A model generated the notes under the pieces. It was not told the origin of the DNA. It ran no database searches and saw only the letters and a program-made list of their open reading frames with translations. From the NCBI GenBank assembly GCA_021803205.1, contig JAJZMB010000147.1:27403-91402 (forward strand): 64,000 nt of DNA. Direction: 5' to 3'. This document shows, piece after piece, positions 33,245 to 44,178 of this stretch (the first letter of the stretch is position 1; the number at the start of each line of letters is the position of its first letter). Position numbers and translations under genes: made by a program. This DNA is from Bacillota bacterium (GTDB taxonomy: Bacteria > Bacillota > Sulfobacillia > RBS10-35 > JAJYVN01).

Positions 33245-34788
33245 TCGCGCTGGTGATTCTTGACGGCTGGGGCCTGGCTCCAGCGGGGCCCGCAAACGCT
33301 GTGTCTCTGGCGGCCACGCCCACCATGGACCGGATTTGGGCGCAGTGTCCACACGCGACGCTGGCTGCTTCGGGCGGCGATGTGGGACTTCCGGATGGTC
33401 AAATGGGTAACTCAGAAGTCGGCCATTTGAATCTCGGTGCTGGGCGGGTGGTGCTCCAGTCGCTGACGCGGATCAATCGCGCCATTGCCGGCGGTGCGTT
33501 CCAGAACAACTACGCCCTGCGGGCTGCCTGCGCGGTCGGCAGGGCCTCGCGTCTGCACCTGCTCGGATTGTGCTCGGAGGGCGGCGTCCACAGTTCATTG
33601 CGCCACCTGCTGGCCCTGCTGGAGTTGGCGAAGCGTGAGGGCTGTTCTGATGTGTGCGTCCACGCCGTGACAGACGGGCGGGACACCCCCCCAGGCACCG
33701 CGCGCGGTTACCTTGACGCGGTCGACGCGGCGATGCGCCGCCTTGGGGTCGGGCGCTTCGGCAGCGTGTCAGGCCGTTACTACACATTGGACCGCGACCG
33801 CCGCTGGGAGCGGACCGAGGCGGCCTTTGCGGCCCTGACCGGCCGTGCGCCGCATGCTGCGGATTATGTCGAGGTTCTTGCAGCGGCGGAGGGTCGGACC
33901 GCCCCTAACGGACGGGATCCGGAGAGCGACGAGTTCATCCGCCCGACATCGATCGGGGCAAACGGCGCCATTGGCCCCGCGGACGCCGTGATCTGCTTCA
34001 ACTGGCGTGCCGACCGCGTGCGACAGATCAGCCGGGCCCTGACTGACCCCAATTTCGACGCCTTCCCGCGGCCCTGGCCGTGCGTCCAGTTCTTTGTCGC
34101 GATGTCTCCCTACGAGGCGGATTGGCCGCTACATGCCGCTTTCCCGGGCATGGAGGTGCCCGATACGCTGGGGTCCGTCGTGAGCCGTGCTGGCCTGCGT
34201 CAATTGCGTCTTGCGGAGACCGAAAAATATGCGCACGTGACATACTTTTTCAACGGCGGTGTCGAGGAGGCCTACCCCGGGGAGGATCGCGTGCTGGTTG
34301 CGTCCCCGAAGGTCGCCACCTATGACCTACAGCCGGAGATGAGCGCGGCCGAGGTGGCGGCGCGGGGCACCGCCGCCATTCGCGACGGGGATTATGCGCT
34401 CTGTGTCATCAATTTCGCCAATCCGGACATGGTTGGTCATACCGGATCGATTCCTGCCGCCCGCGCCGCCTGTGAGGCCGCCGACCGCGGCTTGGGCAAG
34501 GTTCTCGACGCCGTGGCCGCGCGCAACGGGGCCGCCCTGGTGCTGGCCGACCACGGCAACGCCGAGGTGATGGCCGATCCGGAGACGCGCACGCCGCACA
34601 CCGCACACACCACCAATCCCGTCCCGTGCGTACTTGTTGGTCGGCCGGGTCTCCGGCTGGTCAACAGCGGGAAATTGGGAGACGTGGCCCCGACGATACT
34701 GACCTTGCTGGGCCTCACCCCTCCCGCGGCCATGACGGGAAAGAGTTTAATTCTGCAGGGGGATACCGCCGATGCCGGTGATCGCTGA
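33241..34788 (+). CDS. gpmI: 2,3-bisphosphoglycerate-independent phosphoglycerate mutase
   Basis: Mn-dependent cofactor-independent mutase (3-PG to 2-PG), 515 residues, alkaline-phosphatase superfamily. [10 protein letters not shown] at the N-terminus (metal Asp), the phosphoserine loop [69 protein letters not shown] and the C-terminal metal motifs [13 protein letters not shown] and [10 protein letters not shown] are all present. The start is TTG 33241, overlapping the tpiA TGA, with GGGGGAG eight bases upstream; further upstream the frame only shadows tpiA. The last 17 bp overlap eno. Confidence 0.95.
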   Translation: MIALVILDGWGLAPAGPANAVSLAATPTMDRIWAQCPHATLAASGGDVGLPDGQMGNSEVGHLNLGAGRVVLQSLTRINRAIAGGAFQNNYALRAACAVGRASRLHLLGLCSEGGVHSSLRHLLALLELAKREGCSDVCVHAVTDGRDTPPGTARGYLDAVDAAMRRLGVGRFGSVSGRYYTLDRDRRWERTEAAFAALTGRAPHAADYVEVLAAAEGRTAPNGRDPESDEFIRPTSIGANGAIGPADAVICFNWRADRVRQISRALTDPNFDAFPRPWPCVQFFVAMSPYEADWPLHAAFPGMEVPDTLGSVVSRAGLRQLRLAETEKYAHVTYFFNGGVEEAYPGEDRVLVASPKVATYDLQPEMSAAEVAARGTAAIRDGDYALCVINFANPDMVGHTGSIPAARAACEAADRGLGKVLDAVAARNGAALVLADHGNAEVMADPETRTPHTAHTTNPVPCVLVGRPGLRLVNSGKLGDVAPTILTLLGLTPPAAMTGKSLILQGDTADAGDR

Positions 34789-36055
34789 GGTCCTGGGCCG
34801 AGAGATCCTCGACTCGCGTGGCAATCCCACCGTCGAGGCGGAGGTCATCCTGGAAGACGGCAGTGTGGGCCGAGCCTCGGTGCCGTCGGGCGCTTCGACC
34901 GGTTCGCGGGAGGCGGTGGAGCGGCGGGACGGCGACCGCTCCCGCTATCTGGGCAGGGGTGTGCTGGAAGCAGTGCGCGCCGTGAACGACGTGATCGGTC
35001 CGGAGATTGTCGGGATCCCCGGAGAGGATCAGGGCGCGCTGGACCGCCGGCTCTGCGACCTGGACGGCACTGAAAACAAGGGTCGCCTTGGGGCCAATGC
35101 CCTCCTCGCCGTCTCCCTCGCAGTGGCCAAAGCGGCGGCGGCTGCCGCCGACTTGCCGCTCTTCCGTTATTTGGGCGGCCCGCTGGCCCGAACCCTCCCC
35201 GTGCCGTTACTCAACGTGATCAACGGTGGGCGCCATGCGGACAATCCCCTGGATGTACAAGAGTTCATGCTGGTGCCGGCGGGATTCCCGACATTCGCAG
35301 AATCCCTGCGGGCTGGCGTGGAAGTCTATCACCGGCTCAAGGGACTGTTGGGGGACCGGGGCCTGGGAACGGGTGTGGGCGACGAGGGTGGGTTTGCACC
35401 CTCCCTGGCCGGTACAGAAGCGGCTTTACAAATCCTGGTGCAGGCGATCGAGGCGGCGGGCTTCCGGCCGGGGGAGCAGGTGTGGCTGGCCCTGGATGCG
35501 GCGGCCAGCGAATTTTCCGCAACGCGCGAGGGCGGCACCTACCGGCTGGAGGGGCGGACCCTTGACGGGGTAGCTCTCACAGAACTGTACGGACGCCTCT
35601 GCGATCGCTTTCCGCTGATCTCCCTGGAGGACGGACTGTCCGAAGGAGATCGCGACGGCTGGCGCGTGCTTACCGCCACGCTCGGTGGACGCCTCCAACT
35701 GGTGGGGGACGACCTCTTCGTCACCAATGTGGATATCCTGGAAGCCGGCATCCGAGACGGGCTGGCCAACGCGATCCTGATCAAGCCCAATCAAATCGGC
35801 ACGCTCAGCGAGACTTGGGCAGCGGTGGAGACAGCGAGGCGGGCCGGTTACCGCGCCATACTCTCGCACCGTTCCGGTGAGACCGACGATGTGACCATCT
35901 CCCATCTCGCCGTGGCCACCGGATGTGGCCAGATCAAGACCGGCGCCCCTGCTCGCGGTGAGCGTGTGGCCAAGTACAACGAGCTCTTGCGGATTGCTGA
36001 ACGTCTGGGCGAGTCGGCGCAATTTGCCGGTCCCGCCGTCTTTGGCCGGCTGTGA
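34772..36055 (+). CDS. eno: Enolase
   Basis: 2-phosphoglycerate dehydratase, 427 residues; also a common RNA-degradosome partner. Seen: [69 protein letters not shown] (catalytic Glu loop), [12 protein letters not shown] (metal Glu), [11 protein letters not shown] (metal Asp), [14 protein letters not shown] (catalytic Lys) and [10 protein letters not shown]. It overlaps the end of gpmI by 17 bp; GGGGGAT precedes the ATG. Confidence 0.98.
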   Translation: MPVIAEVLGREILDSRGNPTVEAEVILEDGSVGRASVPSGASTGSREAVERRDGDRSRYLGRGVLEAVRAVNDVIGPEIVGIPGEDQGALDRRLCDLDGTENKGRLGANALLAVSLAVAKAAAAAADLPLFRYLGGPLARTLPVPLLNVINGGRHADNPLDVQEFMLVPAGFPTFAESLRAGVEVYHRLKGLLGDRGLGTGVGDEGGFAPSLAGTEAALQILVQAIEAAGFRPGEQVWLALDAAASEFSATREGGTYRLEGRTLDGVALTELYGRLCDRFPLISLEDGLSEGDRDGWRVLTATLGGRLQLVGDDLFVTNVDILEAGIRDGLANAILIKPNQIGTLSETWAAVETARRAGYRAILSHRSGETDDVTISHLAVATGCGQIKTGAPARGERVAKYNELLRIAERLGESAQFAGPAVFGRL

Positions 36056-36148
36056 TAGACTAGCGGCGGGCGTTGCGCGGCGCGGCCCCATGGCCGGGGC
36101 GTGGGCGGCTTAGGAAAAAGAGTCCTTGGTTGGAGGCGGGCAGCCACC

Positions 36149-36391
36149 GTGATCGTTGCCCTGACCATATTGCTTGCGGTAGTTTGCGTGGCCCTGGTGG
36201 CCACGGTCCTGATGCAGTCTCCCCGTGGCGCCGGGCTGACGGGATCGTTCGGCGGCGGTGCCGAGCAGATCTTTGGCAAGCGGCGCGGCGTCGACGCCTT
36301 CCTCTCACGCCTGACCGTGGTGCTGGCGATAGCGTTCTTCCTGCTGGCCACGCTGATCGCCTACCTGCAGCGTCTACCCGGGGTGAAGTGA
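36149..36391 (+). CDS. secG: Preprotein translocase subunit SecG
   Basis: Small subunit of SecYEG. About 80 residues with two membrane helices and the conserved cytoplasmic loop VLMQSPRGAGLTGSFGGGAE followed by FGKRRGVDAFLSRLT. GTG 36149 gives the usual short N-terminus and has GGAGG 11 bases upstream; GTG 36101 would add 16 basic residues. Eno-secG is the common Firmicutes order. A strong GC hairpin follows the stop. Confidence 0.93.
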   Translation: MIVALTILLAVVCVALVATVLMQSPRGAGLTGSFGGGAEQIFGKRRGVDAFLSRLTVVLAIAFFLLATLIAYLQRLPGVK

Positions 36392-36409
36392 AGCAGCGGC
36401 GGCCCGGGG

Positions 36410-36446
36410 GGCCCGCCGCCGCGCATGTTCATGGCGGCGGCGGGCC
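36410..36446. terminator. Bidirectional GC hairpin between secG and mntP
   Basis: Perfect 13-bp arms GGCCCGCCGCCGC (36410-36422) and GCGGCGGCGGGCC (36434-36446), 11-nt loop, placed between convergent genes. The mntP stop codon falls in the loop and its last codons in one arm. No T-run on either side, so termination strength is uncertain. Confidence 0.6.
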
Positions 36447-36995
36447 ACTATAAACGGGAAACGCCAGCAGGAGTAGGCTGCATCCAGCGAACAAGGCTGC
36501 TGCGCTCCATGGTGAGAGCTTACGACCCTGGGCCGCCCAGTCTCGCAAGGCGAACCCGCACATCAGCGCGGCAGTGGTTTCGACCAGACAGGACACACTC
36601 CAGGGCTGCAGCCCGATCCCTCCAAGGGTGCCCCCGAACGCGAAGCCGACGCCGAACTCATCCAAACTTCCCGCCAGCACCGCGCACACCTTGCGCCAGA
36701 CAGGACCGGGTGCGTCGATCTCCTCCGGGAAGACGCGCGGCCGGCCTGAGATCGCCTCGCGCAGGGCGTCGACGGCAAGCGCGAATAGAATCGTGGCCCC
36801 CATCAATTGGGCCCACCCGTGCAGCCAAAATCGGATCAGGCGGCCGGCCGCGGTCCCGGCCATGGCCAGTGCGAGCGCCGCCATCCCCAGGCGCGCCGCC
36901 CCTGGCAGCCAAAGCCGCCAGGGGCCCGCTATGCTGGCCGCCACCGCAGCGTTGTCAAGGCCCAGGGCGATCAGGAGGGTCGTCGCCGTGAACAA
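36429..36995 (-). CDS. mntP: Putative manganese efflux pump, MntP family
   Basis: Six-helix inner-membrane protein, 188 residues, the same length as E. coli MntP. The N-terminus LFTATTLLIALGLDNAAVAASI aligns with the MntP start and carries the membrane Asp; the repeat's second copy AGSLDEFGVGFAFGGTLGG carries the second Asp. Helices and the basic/acidic loop between them (GRPRVFPEEIDA) fit. TTG 36995 is chosen because it matches the family start and has GGGGGG nine bases upstream; ATG 37097 would add an unrelated 34 residues and nearly abut the divergent hppA. Could also be a YtaF-like sporulation protein of the same superfamily. Confidence 0.75.
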   Translation of the reverse strand: MFTATTLLIALGLDNAAVAASIAGPWRLWLPGAARLGMAALALAMAGTAAGRLIRFWLHGWAQLMGATILFALAVDALREAISGRPRVFPEEIDAPGPVWRKVCAVLAGSLDEFGVGFAFGGTLGGIGLQPWSVSCLVETTAALMCGFALRDWAAQGRKLSPWSAAALFAGCSLLLLAFPVYSGPPPP

Positions 36996-37137
36996 CGCCG
37001 ATTCCCCCCGCCTGGTGTGGATCTGCCCGTAGCCATTCGCCGCAGGGGGCCGCTGCCCTCCGGCCGGGTATGCCGGCCGTGTCCAGTGCGTAGCCATGCC
37101 TCGGAGCGGGGTCCTTCTGAGGGGCGGTGGTTTCTGT

Positions 37138-39156
37138 ATGGAGCGTACGGCAGCCGATGCGCTTGCCTTTGCCGTGGCGCTGGCCGCATCGGCGCTGGCT
37201 CTGGGCTGGGCGGCGGCCAGCGCGGGGGGCTTGGCCCGGCTGCCCGCGGGGGATAGCCGCATGCGCGCAGTGGCCATGGCGATCGCCGAAGGGGCGCGAG
37301 CATTCCTGCGCCGGGCGAATGCCGCTGTGGGGGTTTTTGTCGCCGGGATGACGCTGCTGTTGCTCTTGGCGGCACGCCTAGGACACCCGGGGCTGACTTC
37401 CGGCAGCGCGGTCGCCTTCGTGACGGGCGCCGTGGCATCTCTCGCCGCCGGATACGCCGGCATGCGGGTGGCCACCATCGCCAACGTGCGTACGGCAGAG
37501 GCCGCCCGCTCCGGTCTTGGGCGGGCGTTGCGCGTAGCCTTCGGTGGCGGCAGTGTGATGGGGTTCACCGTTACGGGCCTCGGGCTCGCAGGGCTGTCCC
37601 TGCTGCTCTTCCTTTTCGGGAATCCCGCGCAGGCCAGCGCGGTGGACGCGATCAACGGCTTTGCCCTGGGTGCCTCCTCGGTAGCGCTTTTTGCCCGGGT
37701 AGCCGGGGGCATCTTCACCAAGGGTGCGGACATTGGGGCCGATCTGGTGGGGAAGGTGGAGGAGGGTATTCCTGAAGACGACCCGCGCAATCCGGCGGTG
37801 ATCGCCGACAATGTCGGGGACAATGTCGGCGACGTCGCCGGTATGGGAGCGGATCTCTTCGAGTCCTATGTCGGCGCGGTGGTGGCTTGCATCGCCATCG
37901 GTGCCGCCACACACCTCGGTCGGTCCTTTCTCCTGTTGCCGCTCTTGCTCTCGGGCCTCGGCATCATCAGTTCGCTCATCGGAGCGCTGGTAGTGCGCGT
38001 GGGGGCAGACCGCGAGCCGGCGGCGGCCATGCGTCTGGGGACCGTCGTTACAGCGGCGCTCTTTCTGGCCGGGGCCGGCTGGGCGACCATTGGTCTCGAT
38101 CGACGGCCCGCCCTATTCTTGGCTGTGGCGGTGGGGCTTTGCTTGGCGCTCTGCATCGGCTTTTTGACGGAGCGTGCGACCGGGGCGGGGCGGCCGGCCG
38201 TGACGGCGGTGTCGCGCGCCGCGGAAAGCGGTGCCGCGATCGCCGTGATCGAAGGTCTGGCGCTCGGGATGGCTTCTGTGCCGGGACCGCTGGTGGCCGT
38301 CGCACTGGCCATTCTTGTCGCGCATGCTTGCGGGGGCCTTTACGGGGTCGCCCTGGCGGCGGTGGGGATGCTCGGGCCCACCGCCATGATCCTGGCGGTA
38401 GACGCATACGGACCCATAGCGGACAACGCAGGCGGGATTGCCGAGATGTCCGGCCTGCCAGAGGATGTGCGGATCCGTACCGATCTCCTCGACGCGGTCG
38501 GCAACACCACCGCAGCCATGGGTAAGGGTATTGCGATCGGTTCGGCCGCGCTGACGGCCCTGGCCCTCTTCGCCGCCTACGCCGCCGAGGCGCAGCTGAA
38601 GGTCATCGACCTCATGCGGCCTGCGGTGGTGGCCGGAATGCTCGCCGGTGGAGCCCTGCCGTATCTTTTCTCCGCCTTTGTCATGCGCGCCGTTGGGCGC
38701 GCCGCACTGGAGATGGTTGGGGAAGTCCGCCGCCAGTTGCGCGAGCGCCCCGGGATCCTGCGCGGGCAGGTCCGTCCGGACTATGCCCGCTGCGTGGATA
38801 TCAGTACGCGGGTGGCACTGCGGGAGATGGTGATCCCCGGGCTGGCCGCCGTGGTTGTGCCGTTTGGCGTGGGCATGGTCTTCGGTCGTGAGGCCGTCGC
38901 CGGACTGGTGGCCGGGGCCCTTGTCTCCGGCGTCGCCTCGGCGTTGCAGATGTCTAACGCCGGCGGGGCCATGGATAACGCCAAGAAATGGATAGAAGCG
39001 GGCGCCTGCGGAGGGAAGGGGACGGCCGCCCACCAAGCGGCGGTCATCGGGGATACGATCGGTGATCCCCTCAAGGATACAGCGGGTCCGTCGCTCAACA
39101 TTTTGATCAAGCTGATGTCCATCGTTGCGCTGGTGTTCGTTCCGCTGTTCCGCTAG
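37138..39156 (+). CDS. hppA: Membrane pyrophosphatase, K+-dependent type (H+ or Na+ pump)
   Basis: Ion-pumping inorganic pyrophosphatase, 672 residues, about 16 membrane helices. Active-site sequences are intact: [79 protein letters not shown] and [20 protein letters not shown]. The motif [10 protein letters not shown] has Ala where K+-independent enzymes have Lys, so by established family rules this is the K+-dependent class, which includes Na+ pumps. ATG 37138 is used; ATG 37096 is in frame. A second, K+-independent-type paralogue lies at 41153-43159 on the other strand. Confidence 0.95.
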   Translation: MERTAADALAFAVALAASALALGWAAASAGGLARLPAGDSRMRAVAMAIAEGARAFLRRANAAVGVFVAGMTLLLLLAARLGHPGLTSGSAVAFVTGAVASLAAGYAGMRVATIANVRTAEAARSGLGRALRVAFGGGSVMGFTVTGLGLAGLSLLLFLFGNPAQASAVDAINGFALGASSVALFARVAGGIFTKGADIGADLVGKVEEGIPEDDPRNPAVIADNVGDNVGDVAGMGADLFESYVGAVVACIAIGAATHLGRSFLLLPLLLSGLGIISSLIGALVVRVGADREPAAAMRLGTVVTAALFLAGAGWATIGLDRRPALFLAVAVGLCLALCIGFLTERATGAGRPAVTAVSRAAESGAAIAVIEGLALGMASVPGPLVAVALAILVAHACGGLYGVALAAVGMLGPTAMILAVDAYGPIADNAGGIAEMSGLPEDVRIRTDLLDAVGNTTAAMGKGIAIGSAALTALALFAAYAAEAQLKVIDLMRPAVVAGMLAGGALPYLFSAFVMRAVGRAALEMVGEVRRQLRERPGILRGQVRPDYARCVDISTRVALREMVIPGLAAVVVPFGVGMVFGREAVAGLVAGALVSGVASALQMSNAGGAMDNAKKWIEAGACGGKGTAAHQAAVIGDTIGDPLKDTAGPSLNILIKLMSIVALVFVPLFR

Positions 39157-39423
39157 GCGCCATTGTAAAGTGGGATGCCGCATTTCCCCCGAGGGTGGGC
39201 TGCCGGTCTGCCCTCTGCCGCGCGCCGCGTCTGCGGTAAGGTCGCTGATCCGGCTCGGCCGGGGAATCTGGTGGATACTGGCTATCCGACCGCAGCATCC
39301 GGGACGGGCGCGCTCCGGCCGCCTAAGGCCCGCCGTTTGTGGGAACGCCGTGTTTTCTGCCCGAAAGTTCGCAGATTCCATCCTTCGGATGCTTGGCACA
39401 CTCTCCGGCGGAGGTGAGTCGCA

Positions 39424-39642
39424 ATGGCTCAGGGACAGCGAAGCAATCGAGCGATGGTCGGGCAGGCGCGGCAGGCGCTGGACAATCTGAAGTTCGAGAT
39501 CGCGAGCGAGCTCGGCGTCAACTACGACGCCCACGGGGGATACGGCGGTGACATCCCGTCGCGCCAGAACGGCGCGGTCGGGGGGCATATGGTCCGCCGG
39601 ATGATCGAACTCGCTGAACACCAACTGGCCGGGCGGCCGTAG
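39424..39642 (+). CDS. Small acid-soluble spore protein, alpha/beta type
   Basis: A 72-residue SASP that coats spore DNA and protects it from UV and heat. NLKFEIASELGVNYDAHGGY and the C-terminal GGHMVRRMIELAEHQLAG match the two conserved blocks of the family (the first includes the germination-protease site EIASELGV). GGAGGTGAG precedes the ATG by about 6 bases, a strong site expected for an abundant protein. The 267-bp upstream gap presumably holds a forespore promoter, but I could not pick out -35/-10 boxes reliably. Direct evidence of an endospore former. Confidence 0.96.
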   Translation: MAQGQRSNRAMVGQARQALDNLKFEIASELGVNYDAHGGYGGDIPSRQNGAVGGHMVRRMIELAEHQLAGRP

Positions 39643-39737
39643 CGCGTCGGGCCAGCGCCAGACCCCGCGGGACAACCGTCGTCCGTAGGTAAGCCCCGCA
39701 ACAGGGACGGCGGTGCCCGTTGGGCGGTTGGGGCCGA

Positions 39738-41033
39738 CTACCGCGGCGCGGGTTCGCTGCCCGCCCGCGGCCCAGCCGCCGCTCGTTGCACACGTGCTGC
39801 CAGCCCGGGACTGCAGCGGGCCACAATGTGCACACCCTGCGGTTCATAATCAATGGACAGCATTTCCCCGTCCCGGCGGATCACGTGCAGCAGTGACTGG
39901 GCGGCGTGTGGCAGCAGGGCCCGCACTTCCTGACGATCATCCGGTAAGGTCAGGGAGATCAACGCGCGGAGTTCGTCCAGGCCTGCGCCGGTGCGGGACG
40001 ACAGGTGCACCTCGGGGAGACCGACCCGCGGCGTCGGCCGATCGGCTGCCGCCGACAGAGCAGCGTCCACCGGTGTAAGGTCGCTCTTGTTCCAGATCAG
40101 AATCCTGGGGATGTTTGCGGCGCCAAGTTCGCCAAGAACCCGTTCCACGGCCGACCGCTGCTCATGGCGGCGCGCATGGCTGCCGTCCACGACCTCCAGG
40201 AGCAGGTCCGCATCGCACACTTCCTCCAACGTGGCGGAAAAGGCAGCCACAAGGGAGTGGGGCAGATCATGGATGAAACCGACCGTGTCCGTCATCAGCG
40301 CCTGGTGATTGCCGGGCAGATCGAGGAGCCGGGTCGTCGGGTCCAGGGTGGCGAAGAGCGCGTCGGCGACCAGGACATCTGAAGCGCAGAGGGCGCGGTG
40401 CAGGGTGCTCTTTCCAGCGTTGGTGTATCCCACTAACGCGATCAGTGGCAAACCGCCCCGGCGGCGGCCCCGGCGGCGCACCTGTCGGGATGCGGCCACC
40501 TCCGCCAGGTCTGCCTGCAGCGTGGAGATGCGGGCGCGAACGCGACGGCGGTCTGACTGCAGCTTGGTTTCGCCCGGACCACGGCGACCGACGCCGACGC
40601 CTCCCCCGGTGCGGGAGAGTTCCCGGCCCAGCCCGCCCAGGCGAGGCAACAGGTACAGCCATTGTGCCAACTCTACCTGGATGCGACCCTCGCGGCTGCG
40701 CGCGCGGGTCGCGAAAATATCGAGGATCAGGCGCGTCCGGTCGATCACGTTGCGACCCAGGGCATCCTCCAGGCGCTCTTGCTGCCGGGGCGACAGGTCC
40801 CGATTGCAAAGGACCATATCGGCATCCGCGGCGGCGGCGGCCAGGCCGATCTCCTCGACTTTGCCGCTGGAAAAAAGCGTGGCCGGATCGTACCGGCCGT
40901 GGCGCTGGAGCACGGCGGCCACGGGGTCGGCCCCGGCGCTCCGACCGAGTTCGGTGAGTTCGGCGAGGTCGTCCTCGACGGCCCATGATCCGGAGGGTCC
41001 GGCGATACAGGCGAGTACCGCGCGTTCGGCCAA
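39738..41033 (-). CDS. hflX: GTPase HflX
   Basis: Ribosome-binding GTPase that rescues or splits stalled 70S ribosomes, 431 residues. N-terminal HflX domain with [11 protein letters not shown] and [20 protein letters not shown], the glycine-rich linker [20 protein letters not shown], coiled-coil [16 protein letters not shown], then the G domain: G1 [12 protein letters not shown]3 [11 protein letters not shown]4 NKSD, and a C-terminal domain. All family marks are kept. It stands alone between the SASP gene and the second pyrophosphatase gene, both separated by more than 95 bp. Confidence 0.96.
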   Translation of the reverse strand: MAERAVLACIAGPSGSWAVEDDLAELTELGRSAGADPVAAVLQRHGRYDPATLFSSGKVEEIGLAAAAADADMVLCNRDLSPRQQERLEDALGRNVIDRTRLILDIFATRARSREGRIQVELAQWLYLLPRLGGLGRELSRTGGGVGVGRRGPGETKLQSDRRRVRARISTLQADLAEVAASRQVRRRGRRRGGLPLIALVGYTNAGKSTLHRALCASDVLVADALFATLDPTTRLLDLPGNHQALMTDTVGFIHDLPHSLVAAFSATLEEVCDADLLLEVVDGSHARRHEQRSAVERVLGELGAANIPRILIWNKSDLTPVDAALSAAADRPTPRVGLPEVHLSSRTGAGLDELRALISLTLPDDRQEVRALLPHAAQSLLHVIRRDGEMLSIDYEPQGVHIVARCSPGLAARVQRAAAGPRAGSEPAPR

Positions 41034-41087
41034 GACAGCTCCCCTTTCCGGCTGGTGAAGACGATGCCGGCCGTCGCGGCCCCGGCC

Positions 41088-41131
41088 GTGGGTGCCGGAG
41101 CATATCCGGGGGACAAAACTCCGGCACCCAC
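41088..41131 (-). terminator. Hairpin after the second pyrophosphatase gene
   Basis: Perfect 13-bp arms GTGGGTGCCGGAG (41088-41100) and CTCCGGCACCCAC (41119-41131), 18-nt loop, about 20 bp past the hppA stop on the minus strand and before hflX. It has no T-run and could also lie in an hflX leader. Confidence 0.55.
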
Positions 41132-41152
41132 AGGCACGGCGCTCCGGGAGAG

Positions 41153-43159
41153 TCAGCGGAGCAGTAACGGAGCAATGAGCAGGGCCACCACATTGATGAT
41201 CTTGATCATCGGGTTGATCGCCGGGCCGGCCGTGTCCTTATATGGATCGCCGACGGTGTCGCCGGTGACAGAGGCGGCGTGAGCGTCTGTTCCCTTGCCG
41301 CCGAAGTTTCCCGACTCGATGTACTTCTTGGCGTTATCCCATGCGCCTCCACCCGCGGTCATCTGGATCGCCAGGAAGAGGCCGGTGACGATCGCGCCGA
41401 CCAGCATCCCTCCGAGTGCCTTTCCGCCAAGGACGAATCCGACCAGAACCGGACCCACGACCGGGATGAGTGCCGGTACGAGCATCTCCCGCAGTGCCCT
41501 GCGGGTCACGATGTCCACTGCCCGACCGTAATCCGGCTTGGTGGTGTGCTCCATGATCCCCGGCATCTCGCGGAACTGGCGGCGGACCTCCTCCACCACC
41601 TCCTTGGCGGCGCGGCCGACCGCCTCGATGGAGAGGGCGCCGAAGAGGAAGGGAGCAATGCCCCCGAGGAACAGGCCGACCAGCACCATGGGGTCGCTGA
41701 GGTCGAAGGTGACATGGCTCCCGATGTGCGGATTGGCTGCCAGCACATGGACGTATGACGCGAAGAGGGCGATGGCTGCGAGGCCGGCCGAGCCGATGGC
41801 GTAGCCCTTGGTGACGGCTTTGGTCGTGTTCCCAACGGCGTCCAGGGCGTCGGTCACCTCGCGCACCGACTCGGGCAGACCGCTCATCTCAGCGATCCCA
41901 CCCGCGTTGTCGGTGATCGGGCCAAAGGAGTCCAGGGTGACGATGATGCCGGCGAGGCTGAGCATGGACATCGCGGCGACGCCCACGCCGTACATGCCTG
42001 CGGCCGCGTAGGCGCCAAGTATGGCCAGGACGATGAGCAACACGGGAATGGCCGTGCTCTTCATGCCCACCGCCAACCCGGCGATGATGTTGGTCGCGTG
42101 GCCGGTTTGGCTGGCGACCGCAATCGACCGCACCGGTCGATAGTTGGTCGAGGTGTAGTAGTCGGTGACGAGCATCAGCCCGGCGGTGAGGCCGAGGCCG
42201 ATGAGCGACGCGGCGAAGATGCTGTTGGGTCCGCCGGGCGCCCAGGCCATCAGCGCGTGGCTGAGAAAGTAGAACACGATGGCCGATAGTACAGCGCTGA
42301 CGCCAAGGCCGCGGTAAAGCCGACCCATGATCGATCCGGACGATTTGCCCGAGGTGATGGTGAAGATGCCGATGATCGAGGTGACGATGGATACAGCGCC
42401 GAGCATCAGTGGAAAAAGCACGGCCTGGGGCCGATCTGGAAAGAGGAGGGCACCGAGCAGCATCGCGGCGACGGACGTCACCGCGTACGTTTCGAAGAGG
42501 TCTGCGGCCATTCCCGCACAATCGCCAACATTGTCGCCAACGTTGTCAGCCACCACGGCCGGGTTGCGCGGGTCGTCCTCCGGAATGCCGGCCTCAAGCT
42601 TGCCTACCAGATCAGCACCGACATCGGCCGCTTTGGTATAGATGCCACCGCCCAGACGAGCGAAGGCGGAGATCAGACTGGCGCCGAAAATGAACCCGAC
42701 CAGGGCATCGGGCCGGCCGGTAATGGCTTCCAGGCCGCCGACCCCGAGGAGCCCGAGCCCCACCACGAACAGGCCTGTGACCGCGCCGCCGCGCACAGCC
42801 ACGCCCAGGGCCCCGGCTATGCCTGAGCGCGCCGCTTCGGCGGTGCGCACGTTTGCGTTCACCGCGACGAGCATGCCGCTGGAGCCGGCGATGGCGGACA
42901 GCGCTCCGCCGATCAGGAAGAAGGCGGCCGTCTCCCAGGAATGCAGGGCGAATCCGATGACCAGGAAGAGCACCAGCGCGACGACGAGCACGGTGCGGTA
43001 TTGCCGGAGCAGGTACGCCTTGGACCCTTCCTGGACGGCGGCCGAGATGGTCTGCATCTCTTCGGTGCCCTTGGGGTGGGCGAGCACCCAGCGAATGAAG
43101 TAGAGTCCTGCCAGCACTGCCAGCACGCCGGCAAAGATGGGCCAGAGAACAAATGACAT
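41153..43159 (-). CDS. hppA: Membrane pyrophosphatase, K+-independent H+-pumping type
   Basis: Second ion-pumping pyrophosphatase, 668 residues. Active-site blocks [84 protein letters not shown] and [20 protein letters not shown] are all present. [10 protein letters not shown] carries Lys at the position that marks K+-independent H+-pumps, unlike the paralogue at 37138. It should couple PPi hydrolysis to proton export. The minus-strand ATG is at 43159; the 215 bp before it include a hairpin (43304-43338) and presumably its promoter. Confidence 0.96.
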   Translation of the reverse strand: MSFVLWPIFAGVLAVLAGLYFIRWVLAHPKGTEEMQTISAAVQEGSKAYLLRQYRTVLVVALVLFLVIGFALHSWETAAFFLIGGALSAIAGSSGMLVAVNANVRTAEAARSGIAGALGVAVRGGAVTGLFVVGLGLLGVGGLEAITGRPDALVGFIFGASLISAFARLGGGIYTKAADVGADLVGKLEAGIPEDDPRNPAVVADNVGDNVGDCAGMAADLFETYAVTSVAAMLLGALLFPDRPQAVLFPLMLGAVSIVTSIIGIFTITSGKSSGSIMGRLYRGLGVSAVLSAIVFYFLSHALMAWAPGGPNSIFAASLIGLGLTAGLMLVTDYYTSTNYRPVRSIAVASQTGHATNIIAGLAVGMKSTAIPVLLIVLAILGAYAAAGMYGVGVAAMSMLSLAGIIVTLDSFGPITDNAGGIAEMSGLPESVREVTDALDAVGNTTKAVTKGYAIGSAGLAAIALFASYVHVLAANPHIGSHVTFDLSDPMVLVGLFLGGIAPFLFGALSIEAVGRAAKEVVEEVRRQFREMPGIMEHTTKPDYGRAVDIVTRRALREMLVPALIPVVGPVLVGFVLGGKALGGMLVGAIVTGLFLAIQMTAGGGAWDNAKKYIESGNFGGKGTDAHAASVTGDTVGDPYKDTAGPAINPMIKIINVVALLIAPLLLR

Positions 43160-43303
43160 GGACTGTTTACGGGCCGACTTCGGCCCGCCCCCCCCTCCCG
43201 CGCATGGCTATACAGCAGGCGACCGGAACTCCCCGCAGCGGGCGCCGGGGCGTGGACGACCGACGCGGACCCAGTCGCGACAGACCCTCTGCACACCCGA
43301 ACG

Positions 43304-43338
43304 CCGGCGCCGCTCCTACGGAGCGCCACCGGCGCCGG
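43304..43338 (-). terminator. GC hairpin between tatA and hppA
   Basis: Nested arms CCGGCGCC (43304-43311) with GGCGCCGG (43331-43338) and CGCTCC (43311-43316) with GGAGCG (43320-43325), bulge CCACC. It follows the tatA stop on the minus strand and precedes hppA. No T-run. Confidence 0.45.
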
Positions 43339-43374
43339 ATGTAGGGCCGCCGGAACCGAAACCCCGGATGCACA

Positions 43375-43617
43375 TCAGTTCGGCTTTCCGGCCTCAGTGG
43401 ACGAACCGGCGGAGACGCCGGCCATCGCATTCTTGCCGTCGTCGATGACGGTGCCCGCCTGTACCTGGGCGCGCGCCTCGTTCATCGACTTCTGAAACTC
43501 CTTGATCGTCTTGCCTACCGCGCCTCCGAGTTCAGGCAGGCGACGGGGGCCGAAGACGAGCAACGCCACCACCAGGAGGAGTATGATATGCGGCGCTGAG
43601 AGCAGGTTGTCGAACAT
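43375..43617 (-). CDS. tatA: Sec-independent translocase TatA
   Basis: Pore-forming subunit of twin-arginine export, 80 residues. One N-terminal membrane helix (APHIILLLVVALLVFGPRRL), the FG hinge and the amphipathic helix LPELGGAVGKTIKEFQKSMN followed by a polar tail. GAGAGGGGG precedes the ATG. Promoter at 43695-43703. tatC is not in this window, so it stands alone. Confidence 0.93.
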   Translation of the reverse strand: MFDNLLSAPHIILLLVVALLVFGPRRLPELGGAVGKTIKEFQKSMNEARAQVQAGTVIDDGKNAMAGVSAGSSTEAGKPN

Positions 43618-43694
43618 GTGCCCACCCCCTCTCCGCGCTTGCTGTTTGACGCGGAGAAACGTTACCGAGGCCAGCCGCATCCATCCCAAGCTCC

Positions 43695-43703
43695 ATTATA
43701 CCA
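43695..43703 (-). promoter_or_regulatory. Extended -10 promoter of tatA
   Basis: On the minus strand TGG-TATAAT (TATAAT at 43700 down to 43695, TG one base further upstream). A perfect -10 with TGn extension in a very GC-rich context; the -35 is poor. Leader about 70 nt. Confidence 0.6.
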
Positions 43704-44178
43704 CGCCCGCCTCCCGTGCGGACCCGGCAGCCACTGGAACGCCAGCCCAGCGTTCACCATTGCCCCGCCGCCGTATCAGGAACCATTCGTGCTCCTCACC
43801 CGGGCTCCTTGTACCGGCCCGAGGTCCGCAACGGTCTCCTGGCGCCACGCGCGGCCCCCGCCGGGTGGCGGATCGGCGCCGCGTCCTTCTCGATGAACGG
43901 CTGCAACCCCAGGCGATAGTGGGTAGGGCGCGCAAGCGCGGCGCGGTCGCAAGCGGGCATCCGGCATCCGGGGGGCAGGGGCGCGCCCAACGGCGGAAGC
44001 CCGCGGCGCGCAAGCGATTGCGCGGGCGCGCTCCATCGGGCCCGGCGTCGACCGTCAGACCGATGGTCGGGCCTGGGGCCGAGGGCCCCCGGAATGACGC
44101 CATCCTGGGGCGCGAATACGCCGACAGGAACCGCGGGGTGTGCGGGCGAAGCCCGGGAACCGGCGGGGGGCGGAGAGC
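43704..44178. other. Unexplained GC-rich stretch between tatA and glucokinase
   Basis: About 475 bp with no gene I can defend. The middle (about 43925-44035) carries the word GCGCGCAAGCG twice and a stem CGCGCAA/TTGCGCG; frames are open on both strands only because of GC bias. It may be a decayed gene or insertion. The last bases hold the glucokinase ribosome binding site. Confidence 0.35.

Noticed and set aside
37096..37137. mntP start at ATG 37097 and hppA start at ATG 37096
   Set aside because: The two would overlap divergently with no room for promoters; family alignment supports 36995 and 37138.
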